Positions 22,340 through 35,337 of a stretch of DNA of 64,000 nt are shown piece after piece. The stretch spans positions 7,508,976-7,572,975 of the forward strand of contig OX387187.1 of assembly GCA_947561395.2 (NCBI GenBank), in the 5' to 3' direction. The notes below the pieces were generated by a model. The model saw only the letters and a program-made list of their open reading frames with translations, ran no database searches and was not told the DNA's origin. Source of the stretch: Buxus sempervirens. Its lineage: Eukaryota > Streptophyta > Magnoliopsida > Buxales > Buxaceae. Within the stretch, counting starts at the first letter, position 1; the number at the start of each line of letters is the position of its first letter. The position numbers were made by a program, and so were the translations under genes.

Positions 22340-25300
22340 TGTGAGACCCCAGATTCTTACACTATTTGCTTAAGTGCAAATCAAGAGGTATTTAGTAAAT
22401 CCTAACAATTTGTATTTTATATCGTGAAGGTGAAGTGGGAGAAGCCCAGACTTGAAGCCAGCCAAGTGGCTAAGTCCAGGTTTATCAGAAATGTGTAAAG
22501 GTAGGCCTTCCTTCTATTTGAGCAATCCCTAAATTATTAAATAAATTTATTCCATGTGTGAAAGAAAGGCATGTTTGCAATTTTGTGTGTATTAAAAGGA
22601 GAGTGGCATGGTGGTAAATAGGAGAGTCTCGAGGGGAGAAGGGCAAACTTGGAATTTTGCCTTAGAGCATTTGGGGGTAATTTTGATAAGTGCCGAAAGA
22701 GGGGTTTTTGCCCCATATGATTGAACCCAAATCCTCCTCTTCATCTTCTTCTCCACTCTCTTCACTTCTTCACACTCTTCCCATTCCTCTGTTAAGCTAC
22801 TTGAAGGAAAACTCTTGCAAGAAAAGAAGAAGAGGAACACAAGGTTGGTGGTTTTCGTTGGGTGGAACTTGGTGGGATTTGTGAAGGAACCTTCAAGGAG
22901 GTACAAAGAGCACTGTTCGTGGCTTGCTTTAGGAGCTAGAAGATGTGCTAGTTTTCTTGATAAGAGGTAAGCAACACCCTCCCAACTCAAAACTATTGTT
23001 TTCTCGTTTTTGGAAGAAATGTGAAATTGGGGGTTTTGAAAAGTAATCTTGTTTCCTTCGCCAATAGGAGATGTAAATGTTGGGGATTTGATGAGTACTA
23101 GGTAACTACACATTCCAGAGAAATTTTAGAGACAAAAACCATAGAAATGAGTGAGATTGAAGAAAACCTAGAAAAATCACAAAGTTCAAAAAATTCGTGA
23201 CCTGGAAATCTCCACGGCGCCCGACAGAGTGCTCGAGCGCGATGTCGAGTGCCCATTTTAATTTCTAGTTGTAGGCGTGGCCACTTGTGGGCACTCGAGC
23301 GTGATCTTGAGTGCCCTGCTTGTGTTTTTTTTTAAAACTCAGAACCCGAGAGTTGACAAGTTTGGCTAAGCCGGGCGCCCAAGTCAGTGCTCAAGTGTGC
23401 ACTCAGGCGCCTTGGACAGTTTTTGAGTATTTTGGGATTTTAGTACAAATCCAGCTACGAATTGTTTTTATTTGAATCCAACCCATGGACAAATAGGATT
23501 TAGGTGTCTCGAAAGTGTCCCCACTGAAATCATCTCAAAATTCCAAATAACCAAGATTTTGGGTACGTTCTACTGAAATAAGATTCCTAGAGAGTTTACG
23601 TTCCAGATTTTCATGGGAATGGGATAATCCAATTCCACCACTTAGAACACCTTCCAAATGATCCTTGGAAGTAGAAAACCAAAGCCAAAGCCAAGTTGTT
23701 TATGTGTCCAATGAGTTGGGGCCTAAGTCGCCCAATCATTGTATGAAAGTGTATGAAATATTACCATGAGCATGATTTACTGTTGCTATTGTTTCTTCTA
23801 TAGCATGTGATTTATTTTAAGGGTATTAGCCCATTTGTTTAGCATGATATGAAAGGGGCGTTGGCCTGCTATTGATGTTATTTATATGGAGGGCAGTGGC
23901 CTGGTTCCATGAGGTAATGAAAGAGGGCTTGGCCCAAGTTGACTTGGGTAAGGCTATGAGCTACCCTTGAGATTGTACATGCATGAATGGCATGGTTTAT
24001 TATATGAAATTGAATAAAGGAATTTGCATAATGAATAACCTTAAGTTATGAATCCATAAATCTTAAGTAGGTGTGTTTGTATATAATGCAATGACCAAGT
24101 ACTATTGTTCTTATTTGTATCATCTTGTAGCATCCCGGCACCAAGCAACATCGGTGGCCAATGCTCATTGCTACGGGGAATCAGCATGGATACCCTACGT
24201 CAAGGGTAATCGGCGTATGGATGCCTAACGTCAAGGGTAATCGGCGTTGGAGGCCTAGCCCACCATGAGGAATCGGTGAAATTAGATGGGGTCATGTGCA
24301 ATATGTATTAAACCACCTAGATAATAATATCATATAATTTGATATATGGTATCCTTATTGATTATCTTGTACACGTAAACATATAACTACACCAATTGTA
24401 TTACACTGAATTGTTGATGATTTAACTAGTATTTCAACTACCCACATGTCATGGTTTATACCAAAGGATATTAGTATGAGTTGTGTTTTATCGAGCATGC
24501 ATGTGTTGCTTACTGAGACATTCGTCTCATAAGTTGTTTTCTCAGTTTTGTTTTCACAACCATCGACGTCCGATGCAAAGGACCAGATTGGGGACAGAGG
24601 AAAGGAGAAAGCACTAGGTATAGAGAGGAGGATTACTATCGACCTACCTAGGGTGTTATTTTCCTATATGGTAGTTGCATCTTTTTGGATTTGTAAACCT
24701 TATGACTGAGATGAGTGATTAGTTACTCATCATGTTGTAATAACCAAGTAGTTATGTAAATAACTTTGTAGTCCACCGCAGAACTTGTCACTTTATTATA
24801 CACTCTTGATATGCACATGAATCAGTTGTTCTTCCACTATCACTTGTCTAGGAAAAAGTTTTAAATGATCTGTAACGCCCTAGATCCAAGTTTATTTAAA
24901 AATGTAAACCCAAATCTAGTTCGTTTGAATTTTGGCCCAAAACAACTAATTCCAAACTTAAACAATTTCAATAATTATAATCAGAGTACGAAAATAAAAG
25001 ATAATTTCTCCAAGAAGCGTGGAATAATAAAAACAAGTCATCCAAAATTATACCATCAATCAAAGTCTAGTTTCTAGTCAATTAAAATAAAATAAATCAT
25101 CATCCACCAAAGTCATCCAATTAAAATAATTCAATAATCCCTCAACCATCCAAAATCTAAATCATAGTATGCTCCTTAGACCTACACAAGAATAAAGTAA
25201 TCCTCTTCCTGGTAGTCACAGAAATCCCCCGAAGTATCTATCCAAGCAACGTCCTCACCGGGAATATCTAAAAACAAAACCGATAAAACAATAATGTGAG

Positions 25301-27527
25301 AAACAACATCTTAGTAAGTACTCATGCAAATAGTTGGTAATAGTACAAATATGCAACGACTAATCAGGATAACCACAACAAAATACAGCTCAACAATCAT
25401 TAAATGAAAATAAAACAAACACAATTATTTCACCTCATGGAACTCGTGAAATAGAAAACCAAAGAAAGAGAGTAGACATGTACCAATATGCTACCTAACC
25501 GAATTACAAGTGGACCAACCGCACTTGCTAACTGGCTATTCAACACCAACGGAGGAACCCAACTGATAACCGGAATTAGTTAGCATGTACGGCCCAACCT
25601 ATCCAGGAGTGGGTAACGTGGCGACCGACCTATCCAGGAGCGGTATCATCATCGAGATGATGGAATGCCTCAGACACAGAATTCAAACCACTCTAGGAAA
25701 CATTTCACTTGCTAGCTATTCTATGGATCCAAGTAATTGCTAAGCCCACTCAACAGTGGAAAACCAAACCAGGGGATGTACATATTTTCCAATAACACCC
25801 GCACACCCGGAAACACAAATGTGTCAATAACCAAACCCACAACTGCGGTATAAACAAACTAGGCACCTGCCTTGTCACAAATGTGACTCAAAGATCCACA
25901 CAAGTGGCACTAAGTCATATGTCCAAACTCTAGGTTTCAACGGGCAACTATGTCCCGGATGTGTATCGAATCCTTTGATGCACAAAACACACTCAAATAA
26001 CCCAAATACAAGTGTAGGAACTCTTAAAATCAAGTTTGGTTTAAAAGAGAATTGTTTGGGACAACGGTACTGAGTTTAAAAAGCCTTTTTAGCAAAACGT
26101 ACCCAAAATATTTATAAAAATGAATTTTAAACATCCGCCAATGCAAACTATCTCTAAATACTCTAAACTTAGTGGTATATAGGTTTAAATTGAATAAAAA
26201 CAATTTCGTAGCGAAAAACTATGTTAGTTGGCAAATTCTCAAAATCTGATAGATGGGCGCTCAAGCGACCAAATGAGCACTCGAACAACTGGGTAAAACC
26301 AGGTTGTTTCAGGGGTGGTCACTCGAGAAGTCGCTCGAGTGATGCTTCAGGCATTCGCCTTCTAGGTTTTGATCACTTTCGGGTTTTTTCAAAATAAAAA
26401 GCACAGGCGGGGCACCTGAAATACCACTTAAGTAGCCTTCGGGCGTTCTCAAACCACATTCAAGACACACATGGGCGCTCGAGCAACGGTTCAAGCGGCC
26501 TGTCGCAAATCAGATTTCCTGATTTTTCCAAAAAAGTTGCATAATTCATTCTAAAATCAAAAACTCAAAAACCAATACATCAAATCTACTCTAAATCATT
26601 CTAGGATACTTCATAAACATGTTAGAACAATTTTTGACAATTAAAACACAATATAATACATAAATAACTCACCAAAAATGCGATTAATCATGGTTATAGA
26701 ATAAAATCGAGATTCAGTTTATGCAATGTTTAAAGGGACTACTTACCTGTTTTTGGAACTTAACCTCTTCTAACAGCAATGACTATCACCCCAAAGATGA
26801 TCTAACTATTCACAGCAATCCTCTATCTCCTCTGAATCAAACAACACATCTTTAGAACTCAAAATCATGTCTAAACTTCCAAAACAGAAGCATTTTTCTC
26901 TAGTTTGTTCTTAACTAAGTTTTCTAAACGAAAATCCTCACTTCTTCTGAAAAATCTGCTCCAAAGAATGCTTGTGGGTTAGGGTTTGATCTTGCTATGG
27001 AGGAGTTGAAGAATAAAGGAAGATGAAGAGACGTGCGGATGTGTTTGTTTTCCAAACGTGAATTGGTGCATGCATTGGTTAGTTTATTTTATTATTTAAC
27101 TTCCTTTTACTAAAATACCCCCCTTCACTTATTAAACCAAACAAAATCAACTATTAAAGCCTCAAAGCACCAGACCTGGGTTAACCTCCACTCTATGAGG
27201 TTCGACCACTTAATTTTTAAATTTTTCTATGTTTCATTAGATCAATTACTACTACAATCCTAAATATTAGCGAATAAAATTTCTACTTAACCTGAATTAA
27301 AAACTCACCTTAGATTGGTTCCCCAAGTTCCTCCAGTTCACCTTGGACTTCTCCGGGTTGAACCAAATCCTCAACCACTGCATATTAATAACTTAATCAG
27401 CATATTTAATTAATAAAAATCTGGGATTTTACATGATCTACATTTCAAATAGGTCAAAAGACCTACCTGTGATGACCAGGGACAGGTGAGTGCCTTGGAT
27501 GGGTAGAACTAGTTCCGAGTTGTGACA
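22340..27527 (+). mobile_element. Solo LTR, Ty3/gypsy, split by a second LTR
   Basis: Starts TGTGAGACCCCAGATTC and ends TTCCGAGTTGTGACA. Flanks are CGGGA (22335-22339) and CGGAA (27528-27532), a target duplication with one G/A change. Without the inserted LTR at 24871-27433 it is about 2.6 kb, like its relatives. It carries CTCGAGCG-type motifs at about 23215-23420 and a short tandem repeat of GGGTAATCGGCGTATGGATG type at about 24175-24300. The 173-codon minus-strand frame at 22592-23113 is a chance frame within it. Confidence 0.78.
24871..27433 (-). mobile_element. Solo LTR, Ty3/gypsy, minus orientation, TSD TGATC
   Basis: Read on the minus strand it starts TGTAAAATCCCAGATTTTT at 27433 and ends CTTGGATCTAGGGCGTTACA at 24871. 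TGATC lies on both sides (24866-24870, 27434-27438), exact. Length 2563 bp. A cluster of GGCGCTCGAGC, CACTCGAG and similar motifs lies at about 26250-26500. It is nested inside the LTR at 22340-27527. Confidence 0.92.
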
Positions 27528-28639
27528 CGGAATCACGTAACTTGTCCTCCCCTCCTTTTCGTGAGCCTGTATTTGAGATCAAAGTGGCAGGCTTTACCTA
27601 TATAGTCACACCTGACTTGATAAGTGAGGTATTGGGCATACCTCAATCAGAGGTCCGCTTCCTGAATCCACCAACGCAACAGGAACTTGCTTAGGCCACT
27701 CGTTGTCTGTGTGGGATAGATGCACCATGGAAAAAGATAGTGCTTCCAGCTAATCAGCTCTTCCCTAGTTATAGAATACTCCATCTCATCTTCACATTCA
27801 ATGTCTATCCTAGGTGCATGTAAGACCCCGAAAATTTTCAGAATTTTAATTAAATAAAAATTAGTATTTTATTGTGGATTGTACTGAAAATTTGTAATGA
27901 ATTATATAGGTGATCACATGGATGAAGGAGATCAGGAGTATGAAGCAAATCCAACCATTGGATCATGAGATAATGAGGTAAGTATTAAGTTGAGAGTTAT
28001 CTTTATTTTGATTGGTTAGTTGCACAGAAGTTGATAGAGGGGAGATACATGGGATAGTAAGGATTAAAATAGAGTTTCTATTTGAGTATACGACTAATCG
28101 TATACCTACATCATACGTAGAATCTCTGGAGGCTGAGAGAAAAGAAGAGAAGCCGAGAAAGGAGAAGAAGAAACGAGGAGTCTTGCTGGTCTTGAGGAGA
28201 ACTACATTACAGAGAGAGTTGGGTTGTTGAAAAGGAAGAGATTAGAACCCAAACTAAGAGGGCAAAAGAGGAAGAAGGAGGCCTTGAGCAATCAGAGGTA
28301 GGTAGTACACCCTTTAGACGTTTATGTGTTTTTCTTAAGGTTTGATCATATAGCATGCTTTGAAGTGTTGAATATGTAATGCCCCGGATCTGGGTTACAT
28401 GGAAAAACCGTAACACATACCCGAAGTGTCAATTAAAATCCACAGGATCAACAGAGTATAGGAAAATATGAAATATTCAATGTAATTCATCAATACATGA
28501 AATCGAGGTTCACTACGAATCCCAATCACCATCCAAAATAAAACAACAATATCCAAGAATACAACTCACAATATCCAAAATAGAAACTAAACAACTATAA
28601 TAAAAGCCTCTACTCGACGTAGAAATCATCCTTCCAAAA

Positions 28640-31600
28640 AAAGGCCCTTCCAAAAAAACTTCTTCAAGTTTATCATGATTTCAACAATGTTTTGGAATAT
28701 TAGAGGGTAGCAAATTCGGATTCCATTAACATGCTGAAGCATCATATTTCTACTAACAAGATCCAGTTGCTTGCTATCTTGGAACCCATGACTAGTATTG
28801 CAAAGTCTCAAAAAGTAGCAAAGATAACAAAGATGAAGAATTTCATGTATAATTCAGAAGTGGATAGTAAAATCTAGGTTTTCTGGTCTGATTTAATTAG
28901 ATTGGAGATTATATCCCTCAAGGCTCAAATATGTTACAGCATTGGTTTCTTCAAATAACAATGCTGATTTTACCCCTTTTCTAATTTCTTTTGTTTATGC
29001 AAAGTGTGCTGTCCAGGAAAGAAGGATCCTTTGGGAGTTTACTGGTTTTTTCAAATTCAGTTTCTGCTCTATGGTTAATAGGGGGTGATTTCAATGCCAT
29101 CCTTTCAATTGATGAGAAAATTGGAGGTAGAAGTCCAGATAGTAGATCTATGAATGATTTTCAAGATTTTACTCATAGAGTAGGATTGAAAGATCTTGGT
29201 TTTGTTGGAGAAAAATTTACTTGGTGCAATGAGCAAGTTGGACAGAGAAGGATTTGGGCAAGACTGGATAGATTCTTAATTAATCATATGGGGTTAAGTA
29301 TTGCTTCTTCCCTCAAGATTTCACATCTTCCAAGAGTATGTTCGGATCACTCTCCTATTTGTCTTTCTTATAATCCAAATTTGAGAAGTTCTTTTCCTTC
29401 ATCCTTTAAATTTCAGAAAATGTGGATCTCTCACCATTTGTTCTTGGATGTGGTAAGGAATGCATGGGATGTCCATATTGATGCCCCTCCTATGATAGTT
29501 TTCTCAAGGAAGTTGAAACAATTGAGATTTGTTCTTCGAAAATGGAATTGGGAAGTCTTTGGTGATGTTCATAGACGTATTGATCAGCTTTTTTCTAAAG
29601 TGTTAGAACTGGAAAATAATCTTTCTATCCATTGGAGTCAGCAAATTTCTGTTCAGCTTCACCAAGGCAAAATAGATCTCATAAAAAGCATCTCTCAACA
29701 AGAGACTCTGTACAGGCAACAATCAAGAGTAAAATGGCTTCAAGAAGGTGATAAAAACTCTAAATTTTTCCATGCCTCCTTGCAAGTTCGTAAGCAAAAA
29801 CAAATGTTGTAGTGTAGTGAATGGATATCAGAAAATATGAATGTTCAGGATGAGGCCATGTCTTTTTTCTCCAATTGCTTTACTTCAGCTCCACACTCTT
29901 TCAATGAAAGCTTGAATGTGATTCCCAGTATTTTGGATTGCAACTCCAATGAAGCCCTATCTTCTTTGCCTACTCTAGAAGAAGTAAAAGATGTTGCTTT
30001 TGATCTCAATCCAGATAATGCTCCTGGTCCTAATGGTTTCACTGGTTGGTTTTTCCAAAGCTGTTGGGATATTATTGCTTTTGATCTGTTTGCTGCTGTG
30101 ATTGATTTCTTTAATGGTAGTCCTCTTCCAGTATCATTTACTACTTCTCTCATTGCTTTAATTCCTAAGATTGATAAGCCCAGATCATTTTCTGATTTTC
30201 ATCCCATAAGCCTTTGTAATTTTTCTTATAAGATCATTTCTAAGATCTTAGCTACAAGGCTTTCGTCTATTCTTCCTATTATTATTATCAGTGAGCAATG
30301 TGCTTTTGTTAAAGGCAGAAACATTTTAGATAATATTTCTTTGGCTCATGAACTATGCCAAGATATTAACTAAAAATGCATGGGAAGTAATATTATTCTC
30401 AAGATAGACATGGCTAAGGCTTTCGATAGAATGGAGTGGGACTTTATTATTGAGGTTTGCAAGAGGTTCGGCTTCTCTAATTATTGGTGTAATCTTATTA
30501 GAAGATGTCTGGAGAATTGCTGGTTTAGTGTTCTCTTAAATGGAATAGCTTATGGGTTTTTCAAATCCTCTAGGGGCCTTCGTCAAGGGGATCCTGTATC
30601 CCCTCTCTTTTTCATCATTGTTGAAGAGGTTCTGAGCAGAGGTCTCAAATTATTGCTTCATGAGGGTTCTCTGGGTCACTATCATACAGGAAGGATTTTT
30701 GTTAGAGTTTCTCATTTATTATTTGCTGATGATGTCCTTATATTCTCTAATGGTAGAAAAACCTCCATGGTTAACCTGCTGAATTTTCTTAGATCATATG
30801 AACATTCGTCTAGGCAGCTTATCAATGTTGAGAAAAGCTGTTAATTGCTTCATCCAAAATATCAGCTTAAAGACTTGACATGCTTCTTGCTATCTCTAGA
30901 TTCAGAAAAGCTTCCCTTTCGATTAAATATCTAGGTGTTCCGCTCTTTCATGGAAGAGCTAATTTGTCTATGTTTTTTGAGTTGCTAGAGAAGATTCGAA
31001 GGCATATCAGTGGATTGAAATCAAAGCTTTTATCTCATGGAGGTAAAATAACTCTTATTCAAAGTGTGCTTTCAAGCATTCCAATACATTCCTTGTCTGC
31101 TATTCCTCTCCCTAAAGTAGTTCTTAGAAGAATTGAAAATATTTTTTCTAACTTCTTTTGGGGTGAAAGCTCAGATCATGGCCCGAGAAAACATTGGTTC
31201 AGCTAGGACAAAATATCAAAACCAAAGGTGGAGTGTGGTTTGGGAATAAAATCTGTTGTTGATGTTATGGTTAGTCTCCAAATAAAAATGGGATGGAGGG
31301 CCTTTCATGGGGAAATCTTTTGGTCTCAATACATGCGTTCTAAATATTTTCCCTCTGGGAACTACCACAACATTCAAGATAAATGTGGAAGCTCAAAAAT
31401 ATGGAAAGCCATCTTAAGAATTAAAGACATTGTTGTTGCAAACACGGCCTGGTCTTTAGAAGAAGGAAAAGTTAATTTTCTATTTGATCAACGGTCTCAC
31501 CTTGGTAAAACTTCTAATCATGTTCAAGTGGATACAATTTCAAATACTAATTTACAAGTGGCAGATTTTATCAATGAAAATGGTTCATGGAATATTTAGT

Positions 31601-32989
31601 TACTCTCTCAAATACTCCCTCAAAATATTGTTGATCAAGTTGTTGATATTCAGCATAGGCCAAAAAACTTAAAGGATAAACCATTATGGATGCCATCTTC
31701 TACAAGCACATTCTCTACTGCTTCAGCTTGGAATCTAATCAAAGGAAGAGGAAGTCCCTATGTATGGGGTAAGAATTTGTGGATTAGTTTCATCCCTTCC
31801 AAGATAAGTGTATTTACCTAGAAGCTTTTAAAGGGAGTAGTGACAACTGATGATCGTATCCAAGGAAGTGGTATTAATTTATGCTCTCAATGCAACTGTG
31901 CTTGTTTAAAAAAGGGAATCTGTGAATCATCTATTTTCATTTGGTGACATAGCAAAATCGGTATGGGAACATTTTACTGTTTTGTTTCATTGTCAATACC
32001 ATCCTCTTCATGATCTGATGACCAGAATATCTTTTTGGTTTTCATATCCAAGTTCTAACTACTAGCTGGGTATTCTTTTTAAAGCCACTCCTCTTTTTAT
32101 CTGCTGGGAAATTTGGACAGCAAGGTGTAGGAGTAGGTTTGAGGGAGATAACATGTCTGCAAATCAGATTATAACAAAGGTGCAGCGACGGTTACAGGAG
32201 GTTTCGTACTACACAAAACCAGCTAGAGTTTGTGGGACAAATCGAGCTGCAATTTTAGATCATTTGAACATTTTTTCTTCTCCTATTCGTACCCCCATTC
32301 CTAAATTTGTTAGGTGGAAAAGACAATGGAATTATTCTTATATATTGAATGTCGATGGAGCATCAAAAGGTAATCCGGGGATGAGTGGAGGAGGTGGAAT
32401 AATTCGAAATTCTTCAGGGCATTTTATTGCTGCCTTCTCTGCTTATTATGGTTACCTTTCAAACATTATAATAGAATTATTGGCATTAAGGGACGGACTT
32501 CGTTTGGCTGACAGGTATGGTATTCAAGATCTTCATGTACAATCAAATTCAAAGATTATAGTGGATATTACTACTGGTTTGGCTTCCATCCCTTGGAAGC
32601 TTCTTCTTTGGTGGAGAGAAATAAAAGAAAGACTTCAAGTCTTCAATCAGGAAGTGCATCATGTCTACAAGGAGGCAAACTCGGTTGCAGACAGTTTGGC
32701 CAATGAGAGCTGCTTCCATTTCACAAATTATGTGTATGAGTTCTATTCTGGTTTATCTAATAACATTAAAAATTGTTTGTTCCATGATAGAACAGGTTTA
32801 TTTTCCATTAGATATTAGTTTTTGTCCTATGGTTTTGGTTAGGGGTAAGGTTTTATGTCCCCCCAAGAAAAGTTGTAAGTTCATTGACATTTTTAATATA
32901 CAGGTCAGGGTCTACCTCAACCCTCCTTCCTCCATTGGGGTGCTACTAATATTATTCATTCCTTAGTGGGTTTTCACTAAAAAAAAAAA
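28640..32989 (+). mobile_element. L1-type LINE, ORF2 only, with RNase H and poly(A)
   Basis: It begins close to the endonuclease start (FWNIRG-like sequence near 28695) and ends in an A-run at 32979-32989. ORF1 is absent, so it is 5'-truncated. Domain order is endonuclease, reverse transcriptase, zinc-binding region, RNase H, typical of RNase-H-bearing plant L1 elements. It sits inside the reverse LTR at 28375-35337, so it is younger than that LTR, and its frames are far better preserved. A target duplication could not be fixed because the left border is A-rich (CCTTCCAAAAAAA occurs twice, near 28629 and 28646). Confidence 0.92.
28688..32818 (+). pseudogene. LINE ORF2: endonuclease, RT, zf-RVT, RNase H
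   Basis: Endonuclease motifs GGDFNAIL (about 29085) and CSDHSPI (about 29340) are present. The reverse transcriptase runs from LIALIPKIDKPRSFSDF through KIDMAKAFDRMEWDF and SRGLRQGDPVSPLFF to the catalytic LLFADDVLIFS (about 30717-30750). RNase H (about 32345-32710) starts NVDGASKGNPG and has the IELLALRDGL glutamate, but QSNSK stands where an Asp (SDSK) is usual, so one catalytic acid appears replaced by Asn. Stops interrupt the frame at 29810-29812, 30371-30373, 30842-30844, 31204-31206 and 31597-31599. The frame shifts near 30850, near 31910 and before RNase H, and the first 300 nt are also frameshifted. It is not functional as it stands. Confidence 0.9.
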
Positions 32990-35337
32990 TCAAACCCCAA
33001 GGTATCGTCCTCACCGAGATCTGAAAACAAAAGCAAAACGAGTAAGATACGAATATCTTAACAAGTAGCATATGCATGCAAAGAAAATACAGTTATAATA
33101 GTTCTAAATCATGCATAGGTTTAATCAATTTAATTTTACGATTAACCTCAGTTAATTCGTCCGACTAATCCCGAAAACATAGCGACAATCACAATCCATA
33201 TCAGATTTGAAAAATATTACAGTGGGACTCATGAAGTTTGTCTATTTTGTGTGGCTAAGTACTAGTATTCCAAACAATCCAGTCGAAAACACTGCAACAG
33301 CTCGAAGATCCAAATCCTCACCCTCATGGTGGAAACGGAGTTGCTATAGCATTTCCCTTATGGAAGGCTTCTCCATCATGGTGGAAATGCACTATGGAAC
33401 CCTAGACTTGAATCCAGACAAAATGTACAAATTCTATCTTCTAACTAGACTGTGGATCCACACCAAGTCTCACCCATAGTAACTTTGACAAACTTTTCAT
33501 ATTATTTGCAAATTCAACATGAAATCATGCTCAATGTAAATGAAGTCATTTTATAACTAACAATACCAAATTCAGTTTCAAATAATCACTAAAGTCATCA
33601 AGCAGTGAAATTTACAAACAATCAGCACAACTAGTAAAAGTTACTATACAATTTAACCAAAATGATAACCAGCAATATACTAAGAAGCAAATTCAAATAC
33701 TTTTCCGATCAAGACAGAACTTCAGATAATTCACAAGAGATAAAAGAAATTAGATAATTCAATAAGAGCTTTAAATTCAGTCCAACAGATTATTCGGATA
33801 ACCACTTTAGATCACAAGACTTACTTTTGCTAACCTCTTCCTCATATAGATTTCCAGTCATGATTCCCTAATTCATATCTTTAATTTAATCCTAACTAGA
33901 ATTCTAACAGCTCCTGAATACCAATTAAACCTCGAACAACTCGAATGGAAAGATACCTTAGGCTAAAACATAAAAATTTGCTCCAAATAAACTCAACTAT
34001 AAGCTACCAAAATTTAAACAGACATTTGCTAAATTGATTTACCATAATCTCTTACTCAATATTATAAACTTAACTTCCATAAGGTGCTAATCATACTTGA
34101 ATTCTAATTGATCTTTTGAATTAACTCATTTGGAAAGGTAAAACAAGCTAAAACTTAAAATATACACATTTGGCTAAACAACAGCACATTTCGTAAAATA
34201 TAAAGGGGGCTAACCTTGGGCGCCTAGGTTGTCCTGGGCATCCAGATATTTTTTTCACAGAAATTGAATGGGTGCTAACCTTGGGGAGGTTAGCAGCCCC
34301 GGGCCCCCCTGAGCACCCAGAATGCTTCTCACTCAAACTTTTTTCTAACTTGCGGCAAATGCACAATCATAAGGTCTGAACCAAATTCTTCCATCCGAAA
34401 CATGTCTAACATTATGAAAATCATCTAAATAACACCACTACACCAACTCGAATTTAATCTAATCAAGATTAATAAGACTCATAGATCAAACGCCCATTCA
34501 TGAACAGAAAACAACATTTCGTTTAATTCAATTCTAACTCTTTGGATAATCACAAAACCATACTAAAACATGATTTTAGAAGGTGCTACTTGCCTTAACT
34601 TGTTGCTCATCCAAACTCCACAGAAAAACAATGCTGATCAGAATTATCAACGACTGGAATTCCTCTGGAAACTGCAATTTCGCATAACACTGATTTTTAA
34701 CACTTGATCTAACACCTGTGCTAAAAACTTGATAAAACCTAATCAAATCAAACTAAATCTAACACATAAATTACCTTACCTGATCTGAACTGAGATTTGA
34801 ATGGGAACTCGGTTAACGAACAAAACTCTCCTCCTCAACGAACAGAACTCTCTTCACCACACTTTAATTCTTCTGATCAAATTTACTCAATCTCACCTCC
34901 AATGATCAGGTTTCTCCTCTCAGATCTCTGATCAACTCTTCTGCTGCTCCAAATTCTCTGGCGACCAAACGAATTCTGATCGTGCGCGTTGTAATTTATA
35001 ATATGTTTTAGAAACTCTTCAACTCCTTCCTTCATGATCCACTGCAGCGCAGCTCCACCAAAATCCTACACCAACTCTCTATTAAAGCATGATCAGCTGA
35101 TTTGCCACTCAGCTACAACATAACCACTTAATTATATCTAATAAAATTCCTGAATAATATTTATTGACTATTGAAGCTATAACATAACATCACTTACCCT
35201 TGATTTTTATAATCCGACTTTTCTGATATTCCCAAATTGCCATCGCATGACAATCTCTTGAAAATCCACCAAAAATAATTATTAAAATTCACTGAATATT
35301 TCCTCCAATTATAACTCTAAAAATCTGGGGTTTTATA
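32990..35337 (-). other. Remainder of the reverse LTR after the LINE
   Basis: This stretch continues the LTR at 28375-35337 and holds no gene. Open frames at 33207-33479 and 34148-34366 are short and unrecognised. Confidence 0.6.

Larger units (their letters stand above)
21300..27818 (+). mobile_element. Degraded LTR-type retroelement with plant-transposon-like ORF
   Basis: Visible in two pieces, 21300-22339 and 27528-27818, split by the LTR at 22340-27527. The left piece has a TATA box (GTATAAATAGAGG, 21540), a leader with a ~75-bp unit (GATTAATCTAGGGTTTC type) repeated about 21572, 21646 and 21718, a degenerate primer-site-like TTGGTAAGCTC near 21797, and an ATG at 22005 opening a basic N-terminus (PQKRRRARTSA). 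The right piece encodes FEIKVAGFTYIVTPDLISEV and LGIPQSEVRFLNPPTQQELA, resembling the 'putative plant transposon protein' domain (Transposase_32-like) found in many plant retroelement ORFs. The element is broken and its remainder is missing beyond 27818. The domain call is recognition by eye; the retroelement class is inference. Confidence 0.5.
28375..35337 (-). mobile_element. Solo LTR, Ty3/gypsy, minus orientation, hosting a LINE
   Basis: On the minus strand it starts TATAAAACCCCAGATTTTTAG (its first 20 bases, from 35337; TG changed to TA) and ends CCAGATCCGGGGCATTACA at 28375. Flanks GAATA and GATTA differ at one base, consistent with an aged 5-bp duplication. Without the LINE (about 28640-32989) it is about 2.6 kb. 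GC-rich palindromic motifs (CTTGGGCGCCTAGG, and CTAACCT-TGGGG-AGGTTAG) lie at about 34205-34330. Confidence 0.78.

Noticed and set aside
22592-23113. 173-codon minus-strand open frame
   Set aside because: It lies wholly inside a solo LTR, shows no domain, and is antisense to the LTR. Chance frame.
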